Of a stretch of DNA of 64,000 bases, positions 1 to 12,208 are shown in pieces. Each line of letters begins with the position of its first letter. Within the stretch, counting starts at the first letter, position 1. The DNA is from Linyphia triangularis. Its lineage: Eukaryota > Arthropoda > Arachnida > Araneae > Linyphiidae. The position numbers and the translations under genes are program-made. Below the pieces are notes generated by a model, which saw only the letters and a list, made by a program, of their open reading frames with translations, did not search any database and was not told the DNA's origin. The DNA is taken from assembly GCA_963978545.1 (NCBI GenBank), contig OZ021726.1, positions 32,522,459-32,586,458 on the forward strand, read 5' to 3'.

Positions 1-2265
1 AAAATAAATTTTAATAATTATTTAAATTTGGAAAAATACTACTTATACTATGGAAAAATGATATTTTAAGGCAAAATATAATTTCCAAATAATCCGAAAT
101 TAATTCATTGTATGGCATTTACCCCAAAGAAATGACCCGATACCATTTGGTGGTAACTATTAGATTTCAAAACTTTTTCTGGCTGACCATATTACTACGC
201 GGGGATCTTACAGTGTCTAGTTGTTTCTTGAAAGTAATGTTCTTTTTTAATGAAAATATTCTTATTATAATACAACCTTAAAAAAGTTTAACTAAAATCT
301 AACTCATTTCCTTAACAATGTACCTTCTGTATTTAGTTACGGATATGGAATAAGAACAACAAGGATAAGTTCAATTTTATCAAAATATCTATAATAATTT
401 TTCCTTACTTGGATTTTAGTGTATTTAATTTTTCGAATAAAATTAAAGTAATTTTTTTGCATATATATATGCATATTAAAAGCGTTTTACTTGTGATTAA
501 GAGAGTAAAAAAATGTTTATCCAAATTTGTTTGAATTGTTCTATTAGATATTTAAAAGCATGGTGGAATATATACTATAATAGAAATTGCTTGCATATCT
601 CAAAACTTCCATTTTTTAAAATAAAACCTCTTCAAATATCAGTTTCTTTCTTAAAATATGATATTACAATCATAATTACATAAGTAGAAATAGCTTTAAA
701 TAAGACAATTTTTCATTAATTTAATAGTTTTGAACAATTTTTTAATACAAAATGAATTAGTAAAATGAATCATTATAAGTAAAAAAAGAAAATATTTGTA
801 ACCCTTTTTTTAATATATTGAATCCTATAATATTGGTTCTGAGATAAATAAATATTTAATAATATAATTGCAAATAATTTACGAGTATTATAAACTAGGG
901 CATATTCAATTAAATGACTTGCATAAGTTTACAATCTGTAATCCAATTTAATAACCATCAAATAATATTTTAGGAAATTAATTAGTATAAGACACTTAAA
1001 GATAAAAAATTAAAAGTTGAGAAGTAAATTTCGTATAAAAATATATTTACATTCTAAGCAAAAACTAGAAATGGGGTCATAGTATATTTTTAATTTCTAT
1101 ATAAAACTAGTTATTTCGCTAAAACTTGATATTTATTGGTATAGTTTAAGTTGGCTGTTTAAGTTTTCTTATTTTAAAAACCATTCTCCAAATTAAGGGG
1201 GATTGGCAAAAATATTGACTGTAATTATTGTTTAAAATGTTACCAAGTTAGCGAGCTTAGTGTTTATTTTTTTTGCAAAAAGTGTAGTTGTCAGTTTCTA
1301 ATTTTGGCGGAGAATATAAGCCCTAAAAATGCAGATAAAAGACATAGCCTTAATATAAGCTAATCAATAAATAACAAATAAAGCTAATGTTAAATTTTAT
1401 ATTTTTATATTAACAGTATTCATTACTATTAGTTTAATGCTCGTGTATATTTTTATTTATTTTAGTTCGCAGTACCCTACAATTTTACTGTTGGATAAAA
1501 ACCAGCAGTTGTGGATAGATGGTTTTAATTGTTGAAAGACAATTGTGTAGTAATTTTTTCTACTTTTAATAGCACATTCACGGGAATTTTCGTGAGAGGG
1601 ATGTTGAACACATGGAAATACTTTACTAGAATGATTTTTACTAAAATTTGCAGAACCATTGGAGAATTAAGTTGTATTAATTTGATAAAGTTCCAATATA
1701 TTTGAACAAAGTTATTAAGTACTTCTATATTTCTTATACCATAATCTTAAAAATTGAATCTTTGGATATTGGTTAATAATAAAATAAAGTAGTTTGTCAC
1801 CAAATCATAATTTTAAATGAGCACAAAAAAAGCTTAGTTTTGCTATAGAATTCAAACTTCCTTTTGTTCACCCGAGTTTAAAGTACTTTCAGTTTTTGTG
1901 TTATAATCTTACAAACTAATATATTATTATCAAAGAATTGCTAGTTACAAACTAACTGTTCATAACAAAACTTTCCATGACATGTTAAACACAAGCAGTC
2001 TAGTTACGTAGTGCTTTAATAATATCTATTTATCTACAAGTTCAATCACTCGTGAGTACATCATTAATAACCGGCCGTAGGTGTTAGGATTCGAATAGCA
2101 TGTATTGACCCGTTTTCATAATGTGACATTTCTGTACAGGAAGGAAGTGGAAAACGAGGCAATCAAACACGATAATGATTAAGTAAGGGCAACATGGATT
2201 TCTTCGTAGGATCCATATGAAATATATTTTAGTTAAATTAGAAGTATTTGTTGTATCAAAATTAT
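1..2265. other. AT-rich spacer, no gene seen
   Basis: No open frame of note, no recognisable transposon protein and no long inverted or direct repeat was seen. The stretch is A/T-dominated with short homopolymer runs. Around 2040-2160 the sequence is slightly richer in GC, but it matches nothing I recognise. Confidence 0.6.
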
Positions 2266-2269
2266 TCGT

Positions 2270-2640
2270 AATGGAAATGATGATGATAATAAAATAAAAA
2301 TGATGTTGATAAAGTTTTCATAATGATAATAAAATAGTTATAATTATAATAAAGTAATAATAAAAAATAAAAATCATAATGAAATAATTATGATTATTCA
2401 TTAATAATGCTGATAATAAACTAAGAATGATATTTAAAATAATAACTATGATATTAAAATTGACTTAGTTTATAAAAAATGATAATAAAATGATTAGGGT
2501 GATATTAAAATAATGGCGATGCCGAAATATATTGACATTTATAATAAAATATAGATATTATAATAAAATAATTACGATAATAAAATAATAATGAAGATGA
2601 TGACATTGAGACTATGATAACCATAGAAATATAAAATTTG
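2270..2640. repeat. Degenerate simple sequence (GATAATAAAAT-like)
   Basis: The stretch is built from loosely repeated ATAATGATGATAATAAAAT-type words, with runs such as GATGATGATAATAAAATAA and many later variants. There is no fixed period, so this is cryptically simple DNA rather than a clean microsatellite. It is non-coding in all frames that I followed. Confidence 0.7.
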
Positions 2641-4396
2641 TTAACTTGTTACTTTTATAAACAAAAATTTTCCATGTCTTTTGTAGTGTAGAACAAAGGT
2701 GTTTCAAAGTTAATGAGAGCATGAGAGGCTTTTGAAAGGTAACATGGTACAGCTTAATTTTTGTAGTTAAGCCCATAGAAATTTTTTCTCTTGGCTATTA
2801 AAACATAACCAAATTTGGTTTCGAATATAATGTATTTTGCTTTTGTGTCAAGTTTAACTACAATATCTGCACACTAAAACAATACCAATCACCATTAAAA
2901 GATTGTTCAAAAAGTTACTTTCATGATTTGAGAGGTATATTTTACTAATATTTAATTCGAGAACAATACTTATGAACGCAGTTCATTTTGAAACAAACAT
3001 ACATCAATAAGTATCTCATCTCGTTTATGAAGTATCTTCAATCGTCAAAATTAACAATGTTCATTTCGCTGTCATTTTTTTCCCTTTCTTTTAAAAACTT
3101 TAATACCAGTTCAAAATGAACAACAGCCAAACACTCCAATCAAAATATAGGCACATGTACACAAAATTTACAAAAGCAAAATTTTTTGTGTTATTTTCCA
3201 ACTATTTAACACATCTCAAAGTGAAATTTCAACTTTCTGCCTTATTTTAGATGCGAAAAATGATTCACTACACTGAATATATCGACATAACTACTCTTTC
3301 ACCAAGATACAAACATATAATTGTTTGAAATACGAACATTCTTGACAACTACGTCAGAACTAATTTTTACAATCCCCGAAAACCCTCACAGACACAAAAC
3401 CCTTCAGTACAAACGCCAAAAATCAAACGCCCAATAAAAAAAAAACGCACCTCGTCGACTTTATCCACTTCTGACTAAAATGACAACGTAAGTTGCACTT
3501 ACCATCTCGACCAACCAGATACTCCGAAACAAAACGGGAAAACAATTCTCTACCACTTTTAAATCGGATCACAAAAAGTATTAAGAAAATAGCTATCCAC
3601 CTGCCATACTTTTGGAACAATGCCCCAATAATCCTATTAGAGTCCACAAGACAGGAGTAAAACTTGCATATACATGTCCAACCACATACACAAGTCGGCC
3701 CTCAGAGATATAAAATAGAAATCCGTAGAGAAAACAAAGCCGCTCAAATGCTGGAAATGCCCAAACCAGCGTACATCTTTTATTGTTGGGGAGGGGGGGG
3801 GGATAAAAACACCACCAATTCTTACATTTATATCTATATCTTAAGAGATCTAGAGAAAAGTATGTTTTTGGTCATCTTTCAAGTCTGACTCGTTGCCAGG
3901 TCCCTTCATGTTAGTAATTTATCAAAGGATCACGAGGCGTAGCTGTTAAACTTTAGTACAGGATATTGGAGATTTTTTTTTTTGTGAGATGAAAAAGGAT
4001 GTCAGAGGATTAATATGAAAATGTATTAAGATGCAAATCTTTTTGATATTTTAGGTTCATTTGTGCGTTATTAGATTAGTTTGTGTGGATTGAAATTTCT
4101 TGGGGATAAGTTATTTACACTAGAAAGGTTTTAAACATGATTCTGGCTTAAATTATTACTTAAATTAAAATATATTTGACAATATATTTCGAGTTTCTAT
4201 GTTAAGACTGGATTAAAGAGTATCTTAGTTCTAGATGAGGTTTGGAAATGAGACAATTTGAAAATATCTACAGTTTAATATAGACTATGATGGTCTGTAT
4301 TACATTTAAACTTATTTTAGTTATTTTTCATTATACTTGTGTTTGTAATTACCCTGTACATTTAGTATATTTATTAGATTCACAAATCTGTAATAC
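2641..4396. other. Spacer with a GC-richer patch at about 3.36-3.90 kb
   Basis: Mostly AT-rich and featureless. Between about 3360 and 3900 GC rises and there is a 75-codon open frame on the minus strand (3423-3647, opening at GTG, not ATG). Within it the minus strand reads GAGATG|GTAAGTGC, a good splice-donor match near 3505, preceded by a pyrimidine-rich stretch ending in TAATAG near 3638. A small exon is possible, but no protein family is recognisable. A G9 run lies near 3792. Confidence 0.4.
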
Positions 4397-4398
4397 AT

Positions 4399-4478
4399 AA
4401 CACGCTGAGTGCCATGTCAGCCATTGGTGGCTGACATTGAACTTTTCGTTTAGGCCGCGTCAGCTATCGGTGGCTGAA
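4399..4478 (+). repeat. Extra left-end copy of the 4.57-kb TTAA element
   Basis: This roughly 80-bp unit, starting AACACGCTGAGTGCC, is repeated 173 bp downstream at 4572-4650. Each copy holds two small hairpins. In this copy the first is GTCAGCCA/TGGCTGAC (4416-4423 with 4428-4435, perfect 8 bp) and the second spans 4460-4477. The sequence matches the left terminus of the element beginning at 4570, so it is either a duplicated subterminal repeat or the stump of a second insertion. The TTAA expected in front has decayed to ATAA. Confidence 0.7.
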
Positions 4479-4569
4479 AGTAAAATATGATATAAAACTA
4501 AAAAAATTGCATTGTTTTAAGTAATTACTAAAAATTTACTTAATGTTTATGTATTACAGGATTATATCA

Positions 4570-5285
4570 TTAACACGTTGAGTGCCACATTAGCCATCGG
4601 TGGCTGACACTGAACTTTCCGTTTAGGCCGCGTCAACCTGTGGTTGACAGTACGCTGTTGTTTTCCCCACACCTATAATTTGACATAGCTCCTTTCTTAA
4701 TACTTTTTAAAGTGCAGGAAGTCTTAGTTTTTGAAGTACTATTGATATTTCAATAGATAAAAATATTATTAAATATATTATACCCAAAATGCCCTTGTGA
4801 AAAATTGCCTACCTAAGAATTTTAAGTCCGAGGTCTGACAACGCTGCGTAAACGTGTGGAATGAATTTCTATAAGCATTTCATTCCAAACGAAAATATCT
4901 TCTACTGCGATAAGGTTGGTTTGGTTTGTTTGCACTCTCAACGACCTATCTCAACGACCTATTTTTGTGCACAATAACGGCTTATCAAACCGGAACCTAC
5001 ATCTTAACTTGAATTCCGAACCACAATGAACATCCATGCCTAACCCAGGATTCGAAGCCGGCACCTTTGGCATGAGAGGCCAGAGTGATAACCCCACCGC
5101 CATCTAGTTGGCTCTACTGCGATAAGAAACAATGGTCCTAATACATTTACACAGTTGTATTGAGTACAGTTCGATCTGTTAGTAGTGCGCTTTGCATAGC
5201 TATATCGCAATATCAGTGCTTCAAAGAAGCGCATGTGGCCTGAAGAGGAATTCCTTAAGAATTCGCATGGCACTAAACGTGTTAA
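4570..5285. mobile_element. TTAA-flanked piggyBac-type MITE with nested SINE
   Basis: The left end reads TTAACACGTTGAGTGCCA (TTAA at 4570-4573). The right end, read inward on the minus strand from 5285, is TTAACACGTTTAGTGCCA, giving 18 bp with one mismatch. TTAA on both sides is the target duplication expected of piggyBac-like transposons. Without the nested SINE and its duplication the element is about 500 bp long, and no transposase is readable, so it is a non-autonomous (MITE) copy. The left subterminal region has two hairpins (near 4590-4608 and 4632-4648). The right subterminal region contains a palindromic GAATTC-CTTAA-GAATTC stretch. The family assignment rests on TTAA and the terminal pattern only. 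Confidence 0.7.
4915..5112 (-). mobile_element. tRNA-derived SINE (copy 1) with 14-bp target duplication
   Basis: A 198-bp insert lies between two perfect copies of TCTACTGCGATAAG (4901-4914 and 5113-5126). On the minus strand it starts GCCAACTAGATGGCGG, then shows a tRNA-like A box and a B box close to consensus (GCTTCGAATCC near 5058). This is followed by the body motif GGCATGGATGTTCATT, and the copy ends in AAACCAAACCAACC. Heads of this type drive RNA polymerase III transcription, and mobilisation needs a partner LINE's reverse transcriptase. The body motif and AACC-type tail are shared with the copy at 52957; the body motif is also shared with the copy at 60484. The insert sits inside the TTAA MITE, so it is younger than that element. 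Confidence 0.88.
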
Positions 5286-7245
5286 ATCATATTTATGGTC
5301 ATCCAAAGTAATGAAAGGTCCTTGAGAAATCCTGTAGCTATTTTGGGAAGCTATTTCAGAAACCCTCTTGAAATGGATGCATCCAAGTCATGGATGGTAG
5401 TAACTGCAATAAAATATTATTATTTCTGGAGGAACGTCTCCATATATTTGAAAAATTCTGTAATATTAAGATATGCTAGGATGAATATAGTTATAGTTGT
5501 AAGTTTCTACAGATGAGTGCTCGTAAAAATGTCTTCTGAAATATGATAGTTTAAAGGTTAATTAATAAAACACATAACTTGTTCAAATGAAAATTCTAAA
5601 TGTTTGATAGGAAGCACTTTAGTAAAAAACTTTATTAATTATTAAAGACATTAGAGAGAAGCAAAATCTATGATTGGATAATCCTGAAACAAAGTTTTTA
5701 ATATAAATCCTTTATATGCATTGCCAATTTTTATGCGAAGTTGCTACTTATTGAACTCAAACCGAGTTTTCATAGTGTTTGACACCTTAGAACTAACCGT
5801 TTCGAACTATTGACTAACTTTTTCTTGCCCCCAAAACTTGACTGAATACAATATCATCCACAACGAGTCTATTTTTCAAATTTCAGATCGATTTAATGAC
5901 CACAATTTGGATAAATTACCCCTTCAAAGATTTCGATTCTTTAACCTTAATAGGGGAAGATTTCAGTCATTGAATATCGTTAAATTGAATATATTCAAAT
6001 TAAGGTTGGCATGTGGATAATAGAGCATAAGTTGAAGTTAACAAGTCTGACGTAAGCCCATAGAAACATGTTTAACAGCGGCCTTTGCCTGGTAGCCACA
6101 AAACGTTATAGAAAGCATTGTCATCGACAACCATTGCAACTATCAACTTTTAAAGCTTCACCTCGATTAGATGACGGAAGGAAGATTTATTAGTAATCAT
6201 AAGCGCCTACTGAAGCGTGCGTAATAAGCGTTTAATGACAGACCCACACACACTAAATTTCAAACTTTTTGGAAGTATATCAGAATTAAAAATAATGCAT
6301 TTTTATGTATAAACTTTCTTTTTCCGACAATTTTTTAATCAGCTAATTGCAATTAAAGTGACTAATTAGGACATTATTAGAACATACATAAATAAACTTG
6401 TTATTAACTTAGAGGTAATATTTTTATTGCAAAATAAAAGATATTATATTGACGCATGATCCTATGTAGAATTTTAAATTTTGCTTCAATATTTATCTAA
6501 AACTAAGTTTTTAAATAAAAAGTTTGAAAAAATGCATAGTTTTTAACAAAAAATTAAGATTAAAATATGCATAAAAAATTTGTTCGTAACAATATATATT
6601 AGATGCTCCATAGAAAACACATTCACAACTATTGTCGACAAAACAAAATTAGAATTTTGTAAATCGGATAATATATTGTGAAGTTATGACCGTTAGCGTA
6701 AAGTCATTTAACACCAAAATGTCATTCTTCAGAAAACGAGTTTAAAGTTTACTACACTAATGAACGTGATACAAAACAGGTTTACAAAACCTACTGTAAT
6801 TTAAAAACTAATTTGAGTCTCAGTAAGAAAATGGTATCATTTTAATGGTAATGAATTCGGGAATATTATAAAAACAAAAAAACAAAAACGCAGACTTGAC
6901 TCAAACTTCGAGATTCCTAATGTATATGTATACCTTAAAATTAAGCTAAGCTGATTCTAATACACTATGAAACAATGAATATTGATTTAAATCTTGATTA
7001 TAAGTTATGTTTAACAAAATTCTTGTAAGATTTGGTCAAATACGTAATTAAGGTTGTTTAATATTAAATTGTAGACTTTTATTTTTTATTTCATAAAAAA
7101 GAAGACAGACTGAGAGGAACAATAGCTTCTCCACTTCAAAGATCTAAAGGCTGATTTACACGTTTATCATTGACGTGCTAATGAAGGTCTTCACTCATTA
7201 TCAGAAAAACTTTAAAGAAACAGCTTAAATTAATGAAATAAGAAT
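5286..7245. other. AT-rich spacer with short GC-richer patches
   Basis: No gene is recognisable. A minor repeat word, CCTTAA-AGGGGAA-ATTTCAGTCATT (near 5943-5975), recurs near 52066-52101, so part of an old dispersed repeat lies here. Patches near 6120-6250 and 7120-7210 are richer in GC and mixed-base and could be regulatory, but nothing further can be said. The open frame at 5838-6020 overlaps the repeat word and starts at TTG. Confidence 0.5.
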
Positions 7246-7790
7246 GAAAACTAGGGGTGTGGAACATCACACAACTTTTAATTACACTATAATACTGAAA
7301 TGAATTTGTGTTATTTACCGTTTTTATACTTTCCTCATTCCTTTATCAAAAATTGCTGATTTTGCGATATTTTTTGCCATAATTCTTGTATGGGTCTTCT
7401 TTTATTCTTTTCTTTTTAAAGAAAGGGGGGAAAAAAACTGTCAAAAGAATGATTTTGGCCGTATACTTTTCGATAATTCTTATGTTATCCTTTCTTATAA
7501 GTGAAACTGAGGAGAGAATAAATAACGATTGTTGATGAGGTATGCTCAAGGAAAGAGAAAAACGCATTAATTTTTCGACTTTTTAAACCATTAAAGCATT
7601 TTTACAGGAATTTCGATGGTGGGGATGTTTAGAACACCTCAAGAGGCACAGTGATATTGAACAAAATCGTTAGAGCCATTTTTTAGCAATTACTGAAAAA
7701 CATGATTTTTTTTATGACAACTACCTTAAGCGCATGCGCGGTTTTGAGAACTAGAATATTTTTTTTTACCGAAACCTATACTGACAGAAT
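7246..7790 (+). repeat. Dispersed repeat family Rep1, copy A
   Basis: The copy starts near GAAAACTAGGGGTGTGGAAC. Shared blocks with copies B and C, in order, are ACAACTTTTAATTACACTAT, GTATACTTTTCGATAATTCT, GGAATTTCGATGGTGGGGAT and GCGCATGCGCGGTTTTGA. After about 7745 this copy jumps to the block ACCGAAACCTATAC, skipping roughly 200 bp present in copy C, so it carries an internal deletion. No reading frame is conserved between the copies, so it is non-coding. Ends and class are undetermined; it could be a non-autonomous DNA element. Confidence 0.75.
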
Positions 7791-9410
7791 ACGAATACTA
7801 TGAAAGTAAAAATCTTTTCGACAGGTACTTTGGATCCTGTTCCCACCTTTTAAACGCATTCGAAATTTACATTCGAGTATTTAACAAGTTATTTTGCCTG
7901 AGCAATTGAAATTTCAAGTAAACGGACTCCAAATTCAGTAAGTTTTCATTAGTGAAACGGCTGGAATTTTCTACATTCTGGTGAAATATGAATTCATAGA
8001 GCATTATACAAACTCAGATTACCCACCATACTTGATATGATAATTGTTATGATTGAATTGATAATTATTATGATACTAATATTTCACTAAATATTCTCGG
8101 GTTCTTAATTTATTGACCAGTGTGTGTATATTGTTACTTTGTGGTGAATATTCATTTAGCTATAACTTTTAGTCATTACATTTTTATTTTACTTGCATAG
8201 TACATATATAAAAACTTTTGGATGAGTGTAAAGTTAATCTTGTTTATAGCCTACATTTGCGACAAACTGCATATTGTTGTGAATTTTTCAGAGTAAATGA
8301 TGTCGCAGCTTTAAAAATTAAAAATGATTATTTATTCTTCGTTTAGAGACTCACAAAATTTCATTAAATAACAGTGAATTCGTTATCAAGCTTTAAAAAG
8401 AGTTTTAGAGTGCACAACTTCAGGCATAGAGATAATTCAGGCACTGTAAAAGTAAACAAGCCCTGAAACCTTTTCAGAACCTCTCTCAAAATCCACCTGA
8501 CTGAAATTCTGCACCTTGAGAGTACTGATATCCACGCGTGCGAACTTTCACAAAAAATCCAGAGCAAACGAGTTGGTGATCATTAGGCAGTGAGAAACAT
8601 CTCGGAATTTCTCAATTCACTCGGTATTTCCAACTTTTAGAAGCCTGTGTTATCACTGTTAACAAATAGATTTAAGAAAACAGAATCAATATATATATAT
8701 ACAGAAAAATTTCGTAACAATATTAAAGAAAATATAGAGAATTTAGCCACAATAAAAGAAACTGTACATTTTGAAATTTGCAAAGAGTAACATTGGAACT
8801 GTTTATTTAACATTTCTCAAAGCATAATTCTGATCATTAAGTTCTAACTACATGACTTGAAGTTTTGTAAAATTCCAAATATTTAAGACCTGGATTCTAA
8901 ATCGGGCATTTTTTTATGTTTAGTATACGGCCTATTTCCTATGTTCTGTCTATTTTTCTGATGAATAGAAACACCACTAAACTGAGAAATTTCCCATTTT
9001 AACTTAAAAGCTTTTGAAAATAAAGAAACACTATCTATCTATAAATCAGAAACTTTTTAGGATACAAATATATAAACAAACTAAATAAAGTTCGAACAAA
9101 AAGCTTTTGCATATATCATCATAGTATCCTTAAATCCTTCCATGCTTAACTTAAAGAATAAAAAAATAAAAAGATCTATCGTAGAAGAATCATCTATTGA
9201 TTCTGCTATCAGATTGTAATGTAAATCCAATGGATCGATCTCAGTGCCATCTAGCGAAGAAAGTACATTCTACTGATGGCCTCATTTGTTTAACGTGAAA
9301 GCAGTAGATGAAAGTTCTATTTTTTCACTTTCTCTCTCTTTTTTTTTTATACTTCTATCTCAGAATCTATAGGGCTTTGTTTCAGAATATATTGACTTAA
9401 CTTCGCGGGG

Positions 9411-9446
9411 TATATATAAAATGACTGATGGAATCCCTCTTTTCAG
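9411..9446 (+). promoter_or_regulatory. Possible TATA/Inr core promoter
   Basis: GCGGGG is followed by TATATATAAA (9411-9420), and a TCAGATT initiator-like word begins at 9443, placing the TATA box about 30 bases upstream of the potential start. The spacing is right for a metazoan core promoter. No coding exon is recognisable just downstream, and such words arise often by chance in AT-rich DNA. Confidence 0.15.
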
Positions 9447-11240
9447 ATTAATGTATGCTGGCCAAAGGATTTTTATACCCTACTCAATCTCTCTATCTTT
9501 TTTTTAAAAAAAATATCTCGAAAGCTCTTAGGGATTCTTGGATATTTTGCCGGGGTTCTTAGGCAATTTAGAAAGAAATTTAAGCTTTTTGGCTTAGGAA
9601 AGAGTTTGAAACAAACTTAAAGGCTTGACGTTTTTAATTAATTGGGCATTTACTTTGCTGAGAAAATTATATATATTTAATACTGTGATTTATTTACTGT
9701 CAGGAATTTTTTGGGCAGCTCATTTATTTGGGACAGTTTATCACTTGTGGTTAGTTTTGCGTTAAAGTATATGTACAAATTTTATTGCGCAATATATATT
9801 TTCTATGTTGTTTTTTGATAGATGATCTTAGAGAAACAATATATGTTACAATATTTTCAAAGAAAGGTTAGAAAAAACATAATATGGTAATAACTAAAAA
9901 AACGTGATTGATTATGATTTCTTTAGAGATAAAAAATTACATTAAAAACTACTCCCTAATTTTTATCATAACTTTTAAAAGAGTTTCCACTATCTAACAA
10001 AGTGTGCTACTACATTACCACAGTTGTTTATCCATGAAATTTTAAAGTATAGAAAGGTGTTATCCATCTAAACTAGTATGTTAAAGTATTCAAATCTTCC
10101 AAATAGAAGAAGAGTTATTTGTACACATTTAACTGACTGCTGGTTTCTACGTTCAACGTTTCTACTTTTATGTAATGTAAATATTATTTTTGAAACGGTA
10201 TAACTTCATCTATGTAATGGCCTCTACATAACTGTAACAGATTAAATTGTGTTTTGAATGTAACTTTTTATACAAACGGATGTTTAATACGGACTTGACG
10301 TAATTAAATTGAGCCATCTGAAGCCTGTAATTATCAGCAGATTTTATATATGTACTTGGTACAAATACAAGGTTTTGCGTACGTACTACTGAGGTCATTG
10401 TAAAATGATATCTCAAGAATAAGAAATAGTTCAAAATTTCACAACTAGATAGAAATTTGGCTTTATATAAATTAAACGAAAGTTTAATTGAGAGTTGTAT
10501 CGGAAAAGTGTTGTAAATAAAATTTCATATATATATAAAAAAATCCAGTAAAATTTGACTCTCTCTCTCTTATAATTGCTGTCTTTAAGGAGACACTTGT
10601 CGATCCATTATTTTAAAATATTATTATTTGATTTTTTTGTGCATATTTTATTTCTAAGAGATAATTTCCTGATGGTTTCACAAGGACATATATTAAATTG
10701 AAGATCTTATGAATACTCTAGTCCCCAGACGGATTTTAACAAAGGAAGTTAAATTCCGCCATCCTGTAGTTTAAAAAATTATCACATTGTTTTCCGATGA
10801 TGATTCCTTACCTTTTGTTGAAATGATTTTTTTTTTTTTTTTTTTTTTTTTTGAAATTTGGATTATTTACTTATCGTTTATATATGAATACATAAATAAA
10901 GAGTGTTTCTATCTATTATATATCTATTATAGACTATTCATTCGGATTGATACAAACCTCTAGAGACATGTTGAATGGGATGCAACTGCATTTTATTATT
11001 ATAGAAGTTCATTCATTTTACCGAAGGAGATCAAATAGATGGTAATATCTGGATGATATTAAGTAAATCATCAGTTAATATTTAAGACTCTCTAACAAAA
11101 GTAATAATCAAGAAAAAAAATTGGATAAAAGTTATAATTAGATTTTTAGCATTTACGATAAATATTCGCAAAATATTTACAAGTAATGAGTAGCAATTTT
11201 TTTTCACTTTAAAAATACAAGACGTTTATATAATATTTAT

Positions 11241-11284
11241 AATACAATTCTATTAATAATACAATTCTATTAATAATACAATTC
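11241..11284. repeat. 17-bp tandem repeat, about 2.6 units
   Basis: The unit AATACAATTCTATTAAT occurs twice exactly (11241-11257 and 11258-11274), followed by a 10-base partial third copy. Confidence 0.9.
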
Positions 11285-11921
11285 AATTGTACTGAGTTCG
11301 AACGTTTCCCTAATAGCTCTTTATAATAACTAAAACTGAAACTAAAAATTATATATACTTTAAAATATACAAATTTTTGTATACTTTAAAATCTAGTTTT
11401 CAAAATTTTTATCGATATGACAATTTTTATTATTTATACTTTAGAATCTATTTCAAATGAGTTTATTCGACTAAGGATAGACATGCATAACATATTATAA
11501 TTGTCTTTTTCTTTTATAATATAACAAATGAAATGAGATTTATTTTTGAATCCCTTTTATTAACTTCGATTTTGTATGTTTGTACTTGGCAAACCTTCAG
11601 AGGGCTAATTAACCACCTACACGTCATCCAATCAAGCTGAAACTTAACAGATAGACTCTTTGTCGATAATAATGCATTGTATTAAGTTTTGGGAACAAAG
11701 AAACTGTTAGTCAATGCAAGGGAATCGATGGTTTTCTTCGTAGTGGCAGAACACTATGAGAAATCGATCTGAACACAATACTCCTAAATAAGGGCAATAG
11801 ACAATTCCGAAATTATTTATTTATTTTTTTAATCAATTCTAAATGTTTCGAAAAGGTCATAAACACAAAAGTTTCTGCTCAATGCGCTTTTTTTTTTTTT
11901 TTTTTAAATTTGCAATCAAAG

Positions 11922-12208
11922 TTCCTCTGTTAGACATTGGCGAGAAAACGATTCATTCGTATCGAATTGAATGTGACGTCAAGAATTCCAAACGTCTGGG
12001 CTTGAAATGCAGCAGTGGAAACCAGTTTTGCAAGTTTCTCTCAAATCGTGCCAACCTGTACGGGATATGGCAATGGTCTACCAAATCAACGCCAATTATT
12101 TGTCAGAAACCTCACTATAATCATAGAAACGGAAGGGATCTCTTGACGTCACAGATTTTGTTGAGTGTTTTGATCGGACTGGTTTTGGCTACGTATTTTC
12201 TTTTCTAA
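11922..12208 (+). CDS. Probable terminal exon of an unknown anchored or secreted protein
   Basis: This is the best coding candidate in the window; I do not recognise the protein. The frame is open to TAA at 12206-12208 and uses varied codons with several CpGs and two Trp codons, unlike the surrounding AT-rich DNA. A long T tract (about 11889-11905) followed by AG at 11920-11921 or TTAG at 11930-11933 offers two splice acceptors, both phase 1. I prefer an internal start to the ATG at 11843, because that frame would translate the T tract into a run of phenylalanines. About 91-95 codons show four cysteines (IEC, LKC, QFC, IIC) in a hydrophilic segment, then a hydrophobic stretch (QILLSVLIGLVLATYFLF) that ends the protein without a cytoplasmic tail. 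That layout suits a GPI-anchor signal or tail anchor; an NGRD stretch lies just before it. Upstream exons are not identifiable here. AATAAA occurs about 530 bp downstream. Confidence 0.45.

Larger units (their letters stand above)
7791..11842. other. AT-rich spacer
   Basis: No recognisable gene. The stretch contains a promoter-like TATATATAAA (9411) noted separately, a 26-base T run (10827-10852) and a short 17-bp tandem repeat (11241-11284). Minor GC-richer patches occur near 8450-8640 and 9180-9300. The open frames at 8364-8567 and 10210-10434 have no family features. Confidence 0.5.

Noticed and set aside
2041..2110. tRNA-like B box (GGATTCGAATAG) near 2089
   Set aside because: Only half of the box fits, no A box lies at the right distance and no SINE body follows.
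8500..8640. Fourth Rep1 copy
   Set aside because: Only a short GCGAACTTTC-type word is shared with sequence upstream of copy B; the remaining blocks are absent.
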